From Lepas anatifera (taxonomy: Eukaryota > Arthropoda > Thecostraca > Lepadidae): DNA of 64,000 bases. The DNA is taken from contig JAOTON010000980.1 in assembly GCA_034440635.1 (NCBI GenBank), positions 496,001 to 560,000 of the forward strand. Direction: 5' to 3'. The notes beneath the pieces are model-generated. The model had not been told where the DNA came from, did not search any database, and was given only the letters and a program-made list of their open reading frames with translations. Of this stretch, positions 34,272 through 46,500 are shown one piece after another. Position numbers and translations under genes: made by a program. The first letter of the stretch is position 1; every line of letters begins with the position of its first letter.

Positions 34272-35891
34272 GTACGGCGTGGCGGGGTCGGCCAGTGGCG
34301 GTTCAAAATTGACTACGGACTAGGGGCTGGTGTGATTATGTTTTTTATGTACCTAATGCTGATTATATTTCCTGCTTTATTCGGCAATGACATTTGAATT
34401 TAACATGAAATCACTGGAGTCACTGGGGTGTTCAGTAGATTGTGGAGAACACCAGTTCGCTAGCAGTACATCAATTGCGCGGATTGCGTGAAATTGGCTA
34501 CGTTGTTTGGAATATTTGGTTGTATTTAACTCACAAGGTGGTTTAGGAATTTCATCTGCCGGTTGAAGCTACCAACTTTAATCATTGCTAGTTTTTAAAC
34601 GCATCGCGGAAACTGAGTCCGTTTTTAGATGGAGTCAGTGGTGGGCATGTACTGTACTCTACCGGACAGCGGCTCTCGACACGGTGCGGAGTCGATCGGT
34701 TTCACCGGACTCGGATCCGACTCAGACCCTAAAATATCGACCACAAGTTACTTTGACCCCGATCTGAACTAGGGATTTTATATCTCATAATGTGCTCTTT
34801 ATAGGACATGTAATCACACCAGCCCCTTCTAATACATCCAGCCCCTTTAACACGTATCCAGACTAGTGGAGGGGCAACTATGTTTGAGTTGCCTTGCACG
34901 GCCCTCCGTGCAAGTTCAGACAATTGACTTTATTGATCGACTCACGGATCCACACAGGCTGTATTTACTCTCTATGTTCCCAAATCAACAACAAGAAGCC
35001 CAAACTGAGCAGGTTGACTGAGGGTGAGATCTCCCACGTCTCCCGGCTCACAGCTCTCACCTCACCCCTTGCCCTCTCTGGCCTAGGGTCGACTGGGGCT
35101 TGTCGACTCCGACTCCGGCTAAAAACTCGACTCCGACTCCGCAGCCGTGGTGATTTAAGTCTCAAAACTTCTATAAGTGAATTAGATAGGATTTCCGACG
35201 CTATGGGGGTGTTGCTTGGTTATTGAACTAGTTTTTTGTATTTGTGTAATCACGAATGTTTATTGAATTTTTCCTGAAAATAGTGTTCCGGAAAATGTAT
35301 CATCCACTGAAACAATTAAAGACAGTTTTGAATGATTGTAAAACATTTTTTATTACTACTGCTGTCACTCAGCGGTAAAATCATTCTAATCGGTTATTTA
35401 TCTGTTATCGTAAACAGTCTGCTGTTGTGTGTTTGGCAAGTTATAAAAACAGTAAGTTTTGCTTTGTTACGCTACATAATTTTAATCGATGCATGATGTT
35501 CTACCGATGCAAGCCTCTGGTATAGAAGTAGTCAAAACTATATTTTGTTCCATAGCTATGGGTGTATGCCAGTCCCGCATTAGCTTTTTTGAAGCCGCTA
35601 AAAATGCATTGTCATATGCGCAAAGGAAGATTCCCAAATACCTAGAAGTTCTTTCTTGCTTTTGTTGTCCTGTTTACCAGTTCTTCGTCCATGATAAACA
35701 ACGTTGTGTGGGTTTTAATGAGTTAGCACAGGGGCTTTTTGTGCTGAGATGTCTTACATCAGCTTCACCTAAACGATTTGAACTTACAAACAAGTCCAAA
35801 TTAAGTATCCACGTGGTTATTTGGTGTAGACGGGGCATCCACTCCATCCACCTGCTAAGTAACTGGACTTCTGGAAACTGAACATGTTTAA
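34272..35891 (+). other. AMOT: Angiomotin intron 4, first part
   Basis: No exon recognised. About 34676-34760 and 35085-35150 carry loose GACTC/TCGACTCCGACTCC repeats related to those at 61.88-62.11 kb. A 130-codon open frame at 35489-35881 shows no known motif; it may be part of the same non-LTR copy as the following feature or chance. Confidence 0.5.
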
Positions 35892-36143
35892 GTAAAGTTT
35901 TTTTCCATCTGCCGTGGTCCAGAGGATCTCACCCTTACCTGTCAGCGTTTAGATGCATGTAGACGGCAGTACATTGTGAGCCTTCATTCAGGCCTGATGC
36001 TTGTCGACTCCAGGGAGCGAGGGTTGAAGGCTTTTAAGGAATCTTTATGGGGGGAGGAAAACAGGGTAGACGCAGAAGACCTTTTCCTGCCGTGGGATCG
36101 GCCTCATGATATGTATGCTCTCGTGTCGGATATAATTATTTAA
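35892..36143 (+). pseudogene. Non-LTR retrotransposon ORF2 C-terminus fragment
   Basis: An open frame between stops (84 codons, no suitable ATG) reads ...GPEDLTLTCQRLDACRRQYI... then LVDSRERGLKAFKESLWGEE and DLFLPWDRPHDMYALVSDII before TAA. The pattern of a hydrophobic LTLTC followed by an arginine-rich helix resembles the EHVLLxCPxLxxxR block at the end of non-LTR ORF2 proteins, as in the copy at the left edge of the window. No reverse transcriptase is left. The match is by pattern only and another origin is possible. Confidence 0.5.
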
Positions 36144-36728
36144 TTGACACTCGTCGTAACCCAGCCTTGGGATAATTCGGCAAGACAGCAGTGGGCGAAG
36201 TCTAATGTTGTAGTTTCAGTGGGTGTCCGTGATGAGACACCCTGCGAGAAGGCAGAATGCTAGTCTCGAGAGCACGGAGTGATCTCGGTATAAGGAACAG
36301 GCGCCAGACACTGGTTCAGTTGTTCCGACGGCCAAATCCAGTGTCCCAGGTGTCCGTGAAAATGGTGAAGGCGATGGAGTATTGAAGTCCACATCGGACA
36401 ATCAGAACCGGGACCACGTTTTCACGTGTTGGTTCAAAAATAATGAACGCTGCCGCTCGTCTCAGGATAACGGCTCGCAGTGGGCTGCGTTCGTGATGGC
36501 ACTATCGCAGGACGATCGCGCAGATGCGAGGTGCCGGGCTGTTGAACTGCGCCGGTATCGGGGCTCCATCTGTCGACCGCCCGCGAACCGCCGCCTCTCA
36601 GCAGGGGAATGGCTTATTTCAACGGTCGGGGTGTCACTGAACCCAAATCAGATACCCGAGCGCTTCACTGTAGGGAGCTGTTGGAGACAGCACGGTAGTA
36701 GACACATACTCCATCTGAGGTCTCATTA
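36144..36728 (+). other. AMOT: No gene recognised, angiomotin intron 4
   Basis: Moderately GC-rich. The 116-codon frame at 36382-36732 has no recognisable motif and could be tail sequence of the retroelement fragment on its left. Confidence 0.4.
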
Positions 36729-36732
36729 TTAA

Positions 36733-38712
36733 AGAGAATGTGGCACCTTCATAACGTGATTTTAACCTTCGCCCGGGTGGGGGTCTTTTTAGACCCCCTC
36801 CCTCAGGTTTTTCCGAAGTGACAAAAAAAAAACGGCGGCGCGCAGCGCCGCCAAACTTGGTCTAGCTGTTCCTTCATCATTTTTACATCTTTCCTGAAAA
36901 TTTTAGCTCAAGGTCATATCAGATCAGGTTACCGGGCCAGGTGACGTGACCTCACCTAAAAAAATGCTTAGGGCCGCATAACAAAAAAGGGTGAATCGAT
37001 CAAGTTCAAACTCATACCACATATTGGGCCCACCAGGAGCTACAACATTTGTTCCGGGAATTTTGATATTGGTGACCTAAGGTCATGTGCAGAGCATGAC
37101 CTCTCCATTGCAAATGCATGGGGAAAGTCACGAAATGAGTTTTTCTCAGTAAGTATGGATGGAATCGATTTCAAACATCGGTTACGACTTGCTCTTAGCC
37201 CATTGCTGAAATTGATGCCAAAAATTTTGACTTGTGACCTTTGAAAGGTCACCTTAGGTCAAATAAGCATTTTTTGTGTTTTACTCTATAAATTTTGAAT
37301 AAACTAAGATAGAACTTTTATTTTGTCACCAAAGTGTTTGTATGGTCACTGCAAGTCAAATGATATATATCATGACTATACCAGGTCAAGTTGGGTCAGA
37401 CCGCTGACCTGGGTCAGGTCAAATTCTTAAATTTAACCTGGCATAGCAATATAATATATCATTCGATTCGTATTGACGAGAGGATTGCAATGGTGCATCA
37501 ACTATGGCTGTATTTTGTTTTGTTTGGAAGTTATTAGCGAAAAAGGAAACGCCCTTATGCATGGACATGGACATGGATATGGACATTCCCAAGAATATGC
37601 TCAATATTCAGTGACCTGTAGCTCCTTGGGCTTTGCCCTGACACGAAAATGAATGTCACTGTAACGAAAGATCAACTTAGAGCTTTCGAATGGTGTTGGA
37701 AAAATGTTTCTAGCTATCATAGTTTCTGAGATATATGAGGTTGTCTTAGTACACCTCATATTAGCGATTTTGACATATTTTGACCTCTGGTGACCTTGAT
37801 ATTGACCTGACAAGAAAAATGGCCGAAGTATTTTCGATTTAATTTTTAAAGACCTTTCGATTGCCGTTTTGCGCTTTTTTCTAGCTCTCTTAGTTTTTGA
37901 GCTCGTGGGGGCCTTTTTTGCCCCCCCACCAGGGCGAAGGTGGCTCGTACCCGCCACCGGGGCAAGGGTTAACTGAGATAGCCAAGTTGTAAAGCAAGTC
38001 GGAAAACCCGGTACTATATACATCATTTGTCTTGGAACTCGATATTTTCGTAGAAAAGAGCTAAAACCTACCTGACACCAACCCCTCATCAACCCGTCGC
38101 CGGGCGGCCATTGTGAGCTGCTGGTGTGACGACATATGCTGACGTCACGATGAGCATCAGCCAATCGAAGCCCTTGAAGCATTTCAAGTATGGTAGTGGT
38201 GGCCAGATCATGACATCATCCACAGGCAAATATTTATGTATTTTGCTAGAGGAGTATTTTTAAAAACAAAATATTGAGCTTATTGAATATTTTTCAGATA
38301 AATTATGAGTAGTCTCATTATTTCATTTGAAATAATGAGACTCATGATTTCTCTGAAAAATGTACAATAATCTCAATATTTGGTTTTTAAAAATACTTCT
38401 CTAGAAAAAGAAATAAATATCAGACTGTGGATGATGTCACGATCTGGCAACCACTACCATACTTGAAAAGCTTCAAGGGCTTCGATTGGCTGATGCTCAT
38501 CGTGACGTCAGCATATGTCGTCACACCAGTAGCTCACAACAATGGCCGCCGGCGACGGGGGCTGAGGGGGCTGGTGTCAGGTAGGTTTTAGCTTTTTTCT
38601 ACGGAAATATCGAGTTCCAAGACAAATAAAATATAGAGTACCGGGTTTTCCGACCTGCTTTACAACTTGGCTATCTCAGTTGTAATCGTGTTGTGAAGGT
38701 GCCACGTTCCCT
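36733..38712. mobile_element. TTAA element family D, copy 2: a foldback copy filled by another element
   Basis: Left end AGAGAATGTGGCACCTT after TTAA (36729-36732); right end GAAGGTGCCACGTTCCC before TTAA (38713-38716). Sequence at 37973-38300 is complementary to 38330-38680, making long inverted arms meeting near 38325 in TCTCATTATTTCATTTGAAATAATGAGA-like sequence (positions 38313-38341). The left arm is split by a separate TTAA element at 36766-37968. The smaller copy at 3429-3877 lacks the second insertion. Confidence 0.82.
36766..37968 (-). mobile_element. TTAA element nested inside family D copy 2
   Basis: Begins after TTAA (36762-36765) with CCTTCGCCCGGGTGGGGG and ends GCCACCGGGGCAAGGG before TTAA (37969-37972). 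The flanks join seamlessly to ...CGTGATTTTAA|CTGAGATAGCC, matching the empty site in the 3.4 kb copy. Internal GGCGGCGCGCAGCGCCGCC hairpin at about 36833 and many AGGTCA/TGACCT hexamers make it a relative of families A and B. 1203 bp, no protein. Confidence 0.85.
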
Positions 38713-38716
38713 TTAA

Positions 38717-41700
38717 ACGCAGAGTTACCGACGAAGAGAAATAAGGCGAAGAAAAATCAACCATCAATCTGAACTGTTTGCTGGATGGCAACACCATAAA
38801 ATGCAGTGATAACTATTTTGATGTCTCGCCGGAGGTAGAATCAAATTATATTAATTGCACTGTTTTTATTTTGAGCTAACTTCCGTTTCCGCCACCAGGT
38901 GGCAACCCATGTCCAAACATAAAATAAAACCAAATCAAATCATAAAACAATATAGGAACATATTGTATCCAAGTGAAGAATGCTAGCTTGACTATACATT
39001 CGAAAAATTATTAAACTGAGAAAAATTTCACCCTCGGTTGCCAGGTGGCACTTCTAGAACCTGTAGACTATTTAGAGAAAAAACTTGCGGCTATTTTTAA
39101 TGCACACATCGAAATGTTACTCGATCGTAGTCGATCTCTAAAAAAGTTCTTAAAGTGTTTGATTTATCCTAGTGCACTGCTTACGTGCAAGGCCCTAGAA
39201 TCCCAGGTTGGTTCAAGTTTTCTACTAGTAAGATTTTGGTTGTTTTCTTGGTATCCACTAAGAAATGAAACAGCTCCTTATTTTGAGGGCTGAAATTCAA
39301 GCTTTTGAATAAATTATGTTTAGATGTTTAAGAAAAGCGCTATGGAATACACTTTTTTGCACTTTAATGTCTGTGAAGTGAAATATGTTGACAAATCTAG
39401 TAGCCTTGGTAGGTTATACTAAAAAGTGTACTAGTCTGGCAATCCTACTAAGGTTTTTACCGAGCCACAACACTGTAAGAGAGTAAAAGAAAAACATGAC
39501 GGGACCGAGCGAAAATAAAAACCAATGAAACGACATACGGGGTGAAGGGAGTGGGTTTCGGTAAATACGGAAACAGTAACGATAGAAGGAAAGATCGCAC
39601 CTCAGAGCCGGATTATAGCCACTGCAAAAGCCTAAATGCGAGACGTGCCGATCGCTCTAACAGTTTCAGTCATGGGCGTCGAAAGCAGCATGGACGTGTG
39701 ATGTGCTCCCCATTGGTTATTGGAGGACCAAGTGCCCCCTTGTCTCCTGCATCCGCTAAGTGCCAACTCTTCCCCCTCCCTTGTCATCATCGCCGGACCA
39801 CTCCTGTCCCCCGTAAAAAATTCCGTGGCTACGCCTTTGACTCACCCCATTGAAACCCGTAAGTGTGATGCAATTTTACCCAAATTTATTGTAATTAGGC
39901 TGTATGTATATACAGGGCACTAGTCATAGGCGGATCCACGATTGCCAGTCGGGAGGGGGGCGGGGGCATTCTTCCTGGGAGGGGGTGTCATCCAGACCAG
40001 GGGCTTCATTCGGACCAGGGGGCGCCATTTTTGGCTCGCAAAATCCCTCAGGTGGGCGCCAAATCCTATCGGCGGGCGCTGCTTTCTGCATCCTGCGGAG
40101 GGGGGGAGGTGGGAAGCGACATTTCAGGTGGCGCAATCGACCTTCCAGGAGGCGCTGTGACCATTTTGGGGGACACCTCAAGGGCCCATCGGGGCACAGC
40201 CGCCCGGGCTTTGTCCCCTGGATCCGCCTAAGGTACCAATGGCGGATATAGGGATGTTATGGGGCTCACGAGCCTCCTAAATTTCGAGGGCCCTCCGAGA
40301 TGTCTACTGAATATCTGTATAAGCAAAGGCTGTTCGGAGGCTATGGTGGGGGACATTGGTGGGTACAGGACTTTTTTTGGGTGGGGGCAAGGGGGTTCGA
40401 GCCTCCCCGCCATTGCATCACATCAGCATCGGCCAGGCATTTACTAGACACTAACATTGGGGGGGGCTCGAGCCCTAGTCCCTCCGCCACTGGCGGTGGG
40501 GGATGTTTGAGTCTTCTAGCCTCCCAAATTAAGTCCTGGATCCGCGACCGCGCGGTACCTCAAATAATTTGTGCGTCTTGCAAGGAAACTTCCGTTGGAA
40601 AGACCCGTACTTCGTATTTTCATCTAAGCAACGATGACGTGAAGGATGAAATTACAAAGGTATTACACTGATAATGACTCCTAAGAGCAACGGAACACCA
40701 CTGCGAGAAAAGCCCCTGAAGTCCCTGCAGGCCGGTCTTAGGGCTGAAAAAACTCTTAACTGGCTAGAAATAAGATCAAACTTGTCAACTAAGCCGTTTT
40801 TGACGTCTTTCAGTCATTTGCAAGCTTTACTGACCATGTCAAATATACGCAGTGTGCCGATACTTCAAGCCGCAAAACGCCTGCGGCATCGCGGCGATGA
40901 CGTCACCGCCGCAAAATGCCAGGCAACTTGAACGGGGGCTGGGTTACGCGTGTGTAGCATGAAATACATTTGTTTTATGTTTTGCATCAGTCCCATGTTT
41001 GTTGTACAATATCTGGTAGTGAAATGGGGATTTTCCATGAAGGCATCTGCTATTTCATGCACCTGCGCTTTCAGTGCCAGGCAAATTTCTTACACGAGAA
41101 CTTCCGTCAATTCAGTCAGAAGAGTGGTGCTTATGTGGCTTATCAGGGAATTTAAATCCGCAAAACTGTTTTCATCGATTAATCCGCTTTTTATTTTGTG
41201 TGCTCAAAATGCGAAAATAATGGGACGAAATTGAACACTGAAATGAATTTTTCAGCTGAGCTTTGTGATACCTTTCCGTGAGCGTCTGAAACCGTAATTT
41301 CCGTTGAACTTCCACACGATTATTGTCGTTCATCAACGCTTAAATGTTATGGTCATGATACAGTATATCCCTGATATATAACAGACCCGGCACTTCTGAT
41401 TAAATCATGAATGAGTTGTTATTCAAGATTACCTTGCGCATGGATCATGTTGGTTAAGGACCTCACTTTTTTCTTTAATGGGTTCGGGGATTCTGAGATG
41501 ACTAATTGGGTTACCTGAGCCAAGTATGCAGCTCCAGTGTTGTGCCGGTGGTCGACTCGTTAAATGTGATTCCTCGGCAAAAATTCACTCCAACCGTTTT
41601 CTAAATCCATTGACATTGTCCCTGCTAGTTTTGTGTTGGCATTATCTCTGCATAAAATTGGAACATGTTCAGGTCTGTAAATCGTATCTCCCGTGTCGAG

Positions 41701-41769
41701 TCCGTTAACACCCCCGCAGCCGACCCAGTTTCTCCGCCCGCCGCCCCATGTCTACCGCCTGCTCCTCAG
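38717..41769 (+). other. AMOT: Angiomotin intron 4, last part
   Basis: About 3 kb with no exon recognised. A short inverted pair, TAGGCGGATCCA near 39926 and TGGATCCGCCTA near 40201-40212, delimits a ~285-bp GC-rich repeat (MITE-like). Further pieces with GGCGGATAT and TGGATCCGCGACC follow to about 40550. The 3' end is pyrimidine-rich and leads into exon 5. Confidence 0.55.
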
Positions 41770-41981
41770 ATGAAGCCGCTGGGCGTGAACGGCGGCGGCA
41801 CCATGAGCGACAAGTCCAACTCCTCCTCGTCCAGCCACCTGGCGGCCGCCGACAGCGGGCTGGGCAGCAGCGGAGGCGGCGGCGGCGGCTCCGGCTACGA
41901 CGCGCCCGCCGGCGCCTCCGCCAGGATGGAGAAGTCGCCCCTCTCCCGGTCACAGCCCTCTGACCTTAACCGAAACGGCGG
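41770..41981 (+). CDS. AMOT: Angiomotin homologue, exon 5 (Gly/Ser-rich linker)
   Basis: A long pyrimidine tract ending CCGCCTGCTCCTCAG leads into ATGAAGCCG; donor GGCGG|GTAGGT. Phase 0 in, phase 2 out, 212 bases. It encodes MKPLGVNGGGTMSDKS, a serine run, HLAAADSGLGSS, six glycines, SGYDAPAGASARMEKSPLS and RSQPSDLNRNGG. It is low complexity and very GC-rich, like the linker between the PPxY region and the coiled coil in other angiomotins. The ATG at its first codon could serve as an internal start of a shorter isoform lacking the first two PPxY motifs; vertebrate AMOT also has a short isoform without the N-terminus (known), but here this is only a possibility. Confidence 0.78.
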
Positions 41982-42298
41982 GTAGGTCACCGCCGAGCGG
42001 CGCTCTGTGTGGAGAGTGGTGGGTTAACGTGGTCAGTCTCGGAGCTGGATTTGGTGCGGTAATATCTCATGTGACTGGTGGTTTTTAGCGGCGAAGTAAG
42101 TTTCATGTCAGTTATTGCGACAAACCTTTTCAGAGTCACATTCCCAAGAAGCAATAATACATAAAACGTCAATAATCATGATGCAACGTAACCATAGTTT
42201 TCAGGGCGCTATATAACCTAAGGAGGTTGAAGCCCAAATAACAAACAACAAACAAATTGTAGTCGGCGAGGGACTCCCCAACAACAACTAAACTTGAG
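41982..42298 (+). other. AMOT: Angiomotin intron 5, start
   Basis: Begins GTAGGT. Nothing else recognised. Confidence 0.5.
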
Positions 42299-42760
42299 CT
42301 AGCGTCTTTCACTGTTTACCCCGGTTGCTTCCGCGGCGTAGTCTGGCGACTTTAAGGACCTTGCAGAGACCATCAAGGTTACAATGATGTCGCCACCACC
42401 AATCCCTTCCTGTCTTGGTAGCATGTTGTTAATACCCGTCAAGACCGGACAGTCTAGAAGACTGTGACGGGGCGTAAACGCCACGTCTCGTCGGGGGGGG
42501 TAGGGCAGCTCGGCCCCTGTCGCTGCCGGCGGCAGGAGCCGTCTCGCCGTCAGGTGGTCATTGTCCCGCCGGCCACTCCGAACCGGCGGGCGGCCGACAG
42601 CACTGCACTGACCTCCGTATGGTAGATGAAGAGGACGTCTAGCTCGACGTTAGCCCGGGGAAAAGCTGCCGCGGCTCCTGTCAACGTGTTCGCTGCTTCA
42701 TTGCGCGTCATCCCGCTGTGGTAGGGGGTCCAAGGAATATTTCCTGGATGTTTGACCGGT
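42299..42760 (-). pseudogene. Non-LTR retrotransposon ORF2 tail (antisense)
   Basis: Reading the - strand from about 42730 gives TPYHSGMTRNEAANTLTGAA, an RNase H end (histidine then NEAA), then LDVLFIYHTEVSAVLSAARR. After stops and frame changes, SLLDCPVLTGINNMLPRQE and LKSPDYAAEATGVN follow, like the LLLxCP block that ends these proteins. The stop codons and frame breaks show it is dead. It is a different family from the copy at the left edge, since the shared motifs are spaced differently. Confidence 0.6.
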
Positions 42761-42853
42761 GCAGATAGTGCATTCGTGTATGTTGGGGTGTTAGGGCTCT
42801 TTCAGGGACTTGCCCGTATCGCGCCCATCGTTGTGACAACTTCTTCAGTGGTA

Positions 42854-43588
42854 CTAGTTAAGGCTTCCCCATGTGTAGATAGGACTATCCAAATAACAGC
42901 TACTAGGGGGTGCAAGAACTGGGGAACCAGCGCGAATCATGGAGGGAGCTAACCGGGAGTGGGTAGGGGTGACAGCCGTGTGTGTGTTGTGCTGTGGACG
43001 GTGGGCCCAGTAGCAGGTGAGGCCAGTCCGGAGAGCTATGAGTTCGGGGAGGAGACGGTGATGGCCCCTGTGGCTCCGTCCCCGGTGTTCCTGCTGGCCG
43101 ATCCGTCGGTCCAAACCCAGGTGGCAGACTGGGGTGACTACTCCAGCTGGTGGAGTGTCGTCTGTCACTTCCTCAAATCTCAGGATTGCGCCCGGTAATG
43201 GTGCTCCCACTCCCAAGTTGAAGTGGACTGCTCTTGGAGTCACTGCCCAGAGAGACATCCGTGTGACATGCAGTGTGTGGGTAGGCAAGGTCACTCCCAT
43301 TGAGGCCTCGGACTCACCGGAGCTGGAGCTGGTCACTGGGCCCGTGGTAACAATGGCTGTCGCCACGGGGGTGGCTGAGGCTGGAAAATCCGTGACGACA
43401 CCTGGCCTGGCTACAACCATATGACCGGCCTGCCGCCTTGATGTGGCAGCCGATGGCGTTGAGGGTCCACTGGGAGGGGACCAGTAGCTGGATCTTGTCG
43501 CCGTTGGCCTCCATCTCGTTGGAGCTCGCCCTGATGGAAGTGCGTTGGTGTCTTTCCAGGTGCTTTCCCTACTAACTGTGTCGAACAA
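42854..43588 (-). other. Unassigned GC-rich open frame, possible retroelement remnant
   Basis: A 244-codon open frame on the - strand, next to the antisense non-LTR tail and in the same direction, so it may be part of the same decayed element. Motifs are not recognised. A neighbouring frame contains NGDKIQLLVPSQWTLNAIG, which looks protein-like, so a frameshifted coding remnant is plausible. Long open frames also arise by chance in GC-rich DNA. No function is assigned. Confidence 0.3.
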
Positions 43589-46500
43589 AGCACGGAAGGC
43601 GTTGCTCTAGCGACATCCAGTTTGGGAAATGCCTCGGAAAATTTCGCCAGGCTTCACTGTATTGGTGCGAGTGGTTAGAGGTTGCTAGGCTGACGTGTGT
43701 ATTAGTCATCTTTGTTCATCTCATTATTCAGCCCGCGTGGAAATCCGTCCGGCAGGTGGAGGTACTGAAAGGGCCTGCACTTCCTCCTCGTAGCTGCCGC
43801 CCGCGCATTCCTTAGATGAAATCTGTCAAGCTGAATGGTGTTCTGTCGGAATGCAGACGGCGTGCCAGAATATTTTCGATGGTGTGTCCCGATTCCGTGA
43901 CTGCTGTGGTCCGTTTTTTCACACGGTCATTGGGCTGGCTAACTCAGAATGGTGTCGATAAAGAGACTGTTCCATTAGCGACTCAGTTTTTTATCAATCT
44001 TTATCTGCCGATATCATTTCCAACGAAGTGAGGACGGAACGCAGCTTCGTTTTTCGAGTTTGTTTCGTTGCGCCCCATCGGTACTAAGTAGATAGACAAT
44101 TAGGTATACATTTTAAAGAGTTTCTACGATAAGGAAATGCGTTTCACATCAAACTACGCCAAACTCCTATTGCAAGCTCAGTTACTCATTTCCCTCGTAC
44201 TTGGCTCGTGTGGAAACATTTATCAATGGATGTGCAATCATTAAGAATGGGTGCAGATGCTTCGTGGTGGTCTTTCAGTGATTCTGCCAGTCAGTCTCCA
44301 GTTTTTCCTTTTGCTCAGATGGTATTTTGTTAACCACCCATCCTGTATCTCGTGTGTCAGAGGCGCTGGCCATGTGGGCCGGTTCTTGTATGGTGGCGCC
44401 GAGCTTGCCTGTAAAGGTGGCGCCAAGCTTGCCTGTAAAGGTGTCGCCCTGGACGCCGGTGAACCAGGTAGTTTTGGCTGACTGCTGCGGACGGGCACTG
44501 GAGGAAAGTTGCCGTGTGTTTTACCGCGTGCTATCTCCTCTCCGATCCCGAGAACGGTACGTAGGAGGAGGGCGCCGCGTTGCAGCCGGCTGGAGGCAGC
44601 TGCAGGTGGACCTCCCACAACACTGGCGCCAGGCTGGCTGGCAGCAGCGGACATCTTACTGGTGCTGATTAGGCTTTCGGGGGCTCTTCTACAACATAAG
44701 TTTGTGCCCAACTGTGGTTGTTGCCTTCGGAAGTAGGTGTAAGCCATTCTTAAGCATGGCCAACATCAAAGCTAATGCAGTGAAGACAGAAAATATTGAT
44801 AGATGGGATCAACCTACGGTATTTTCAACTAGGACTCCCAGCTCCTTCCATCAAACATTTCTGAGACGCACTAAGCTGTGTATGTGTCCCACTTTTGTGG
44901 TGCTCTCTCTATTCTTTCCAGGTATCCAAGATTCTTGGCCGGAGAGCGGCGGACTAATGTGGGTTCCCTCTCTTTGTAGGCCTCCCGGACTCTCCCTGAG
45001 GATTGGCCCCCTCCGGAGCAGGGGACACGTCGGGGTCCGACTTTATTAGTGCTAATGGCTAGCACTCAATAATTTCACCCCAACGGTGATAGCGATAAGT
45101 CAAACCTCCACGGTTTCGTTAACGTTGGCTTGATAACCGAATCGGTGACATCGATAAGGTGATGACGATCTTTTAGGACCTTGAACAGGGAACAAACATT
45201 TGGACGATGCCGGGCTTAACTTGTAAATAATTTGAACCCATTATTTAATGGAATACCAGTATGGCATTTATATCCCAAAAAGGAAGCCTTAAACAGTAAC
45301 TGTGGGGTCTCCTTAATATCGTAACTCCAGGGCGTACAATGCAAACAGAAAATTCCGCACAAACGGGGCTAACGTGTCCTAGCAGTGCGTGGGGTAGGCC
45401 TTTTTCTACGACCCCTCGGGTACTCCGCTGGAAAACACTGCTCGAGCTGCCTGACCACCCTGTTGTGGACGTGGCGTGGGAGGTTGCGCTTAACGGACAA
45501 CACCAGCAAAGTTCTGGCTCTCTTTGTATGGGTCGTCCTACGCAGAGGTCCTATTTTTCCCTGCTTTGAAGTCTTGCAAAAATGTGACATTTTAATTTAG
45601 CATTTTATATAGCCGGAGATTGTCTCAAGAACACGTTTAATATCACGTTTTCTCACCTTGGAGACGCGGGGTATACAAACCTGCCCAGCACAAATTTGAA
45701 CTCTTGTTCGCGACAATTGCCTGGAGCTAACTGTGTATGTGAGACCTGTACAGCCAGCAGCCGTTCGAAGCGTGTCTGGTTCTGGTGCAAGTCGCGTTTT
45801 CGAAATGTTTTGAATGTTACCTATTAGAGAATCGGTTGATGAGGTTATCAAAAAGTCTTCGCTAACTATTGGTCAGAACGGGAGCTTTGGTGATTGGGCT
45901 TTGATACCGATAATCGACAACCAAAACTTTAGGAGGGTCGGCGTGCCCTTAAACTCAAATAACAGACAAATAAACAAATTTAGGAGGCGTTGTTGTTGGT
46001 CAGGACTGATAACAATCGTTATCGATGGAAGTTATCGAAATCGTCAGCATGACTAAACGCACCTTCCCTAGGTACCAAAGGAAGTGCATTGGAACACGTC
46101 CAAGGGATTTATCATGTGCTGGATCAGTTTTATGAATGGTTCAACTTTAATTAATGATAGAAAGGCTTAAAGAAAGAGAAATTTGGAATTAATTTTCCAT
46201 TAATAAACTCCCACTGCCCGCTGCTATTGTAGGGGCCATTGAAATTCGACAGGGGTGCCCACAGTGATGTGGTGCCCAAACCCTCGAGTGCTGTAGCGAG
46301 CCCGGTGCTTTTTAGGTCAGGTGCTTGGGTTTGGCAATTCTCTGATGTTCTGAGGCTCTTTTCAGTGGTCCACCAAGCCCGCCAGTCGCTCTAAATACTA
46401 CGTACTCGGTACGCGAGGTGTTGGAGTGTGATCCTGAAGCTTCTTATCGGGGCGTAGCGCAAGTGTGAGTGAGTCGCAGGTCGGGGCCTCACGTCTCACG

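Noticed and set aside
42854..43588. 244-codon - strand gene
   Set aside because: No recognisable domain, GC-rich DNA, adjacent to a decayed retroelement on the same strand. Listed as unassigned, not as a gene.
44241..44747. 168-codon - strand open frame
   Set aside because: No known motif, overlaps a small tandem duplication, and lies within an angiomotin intron.
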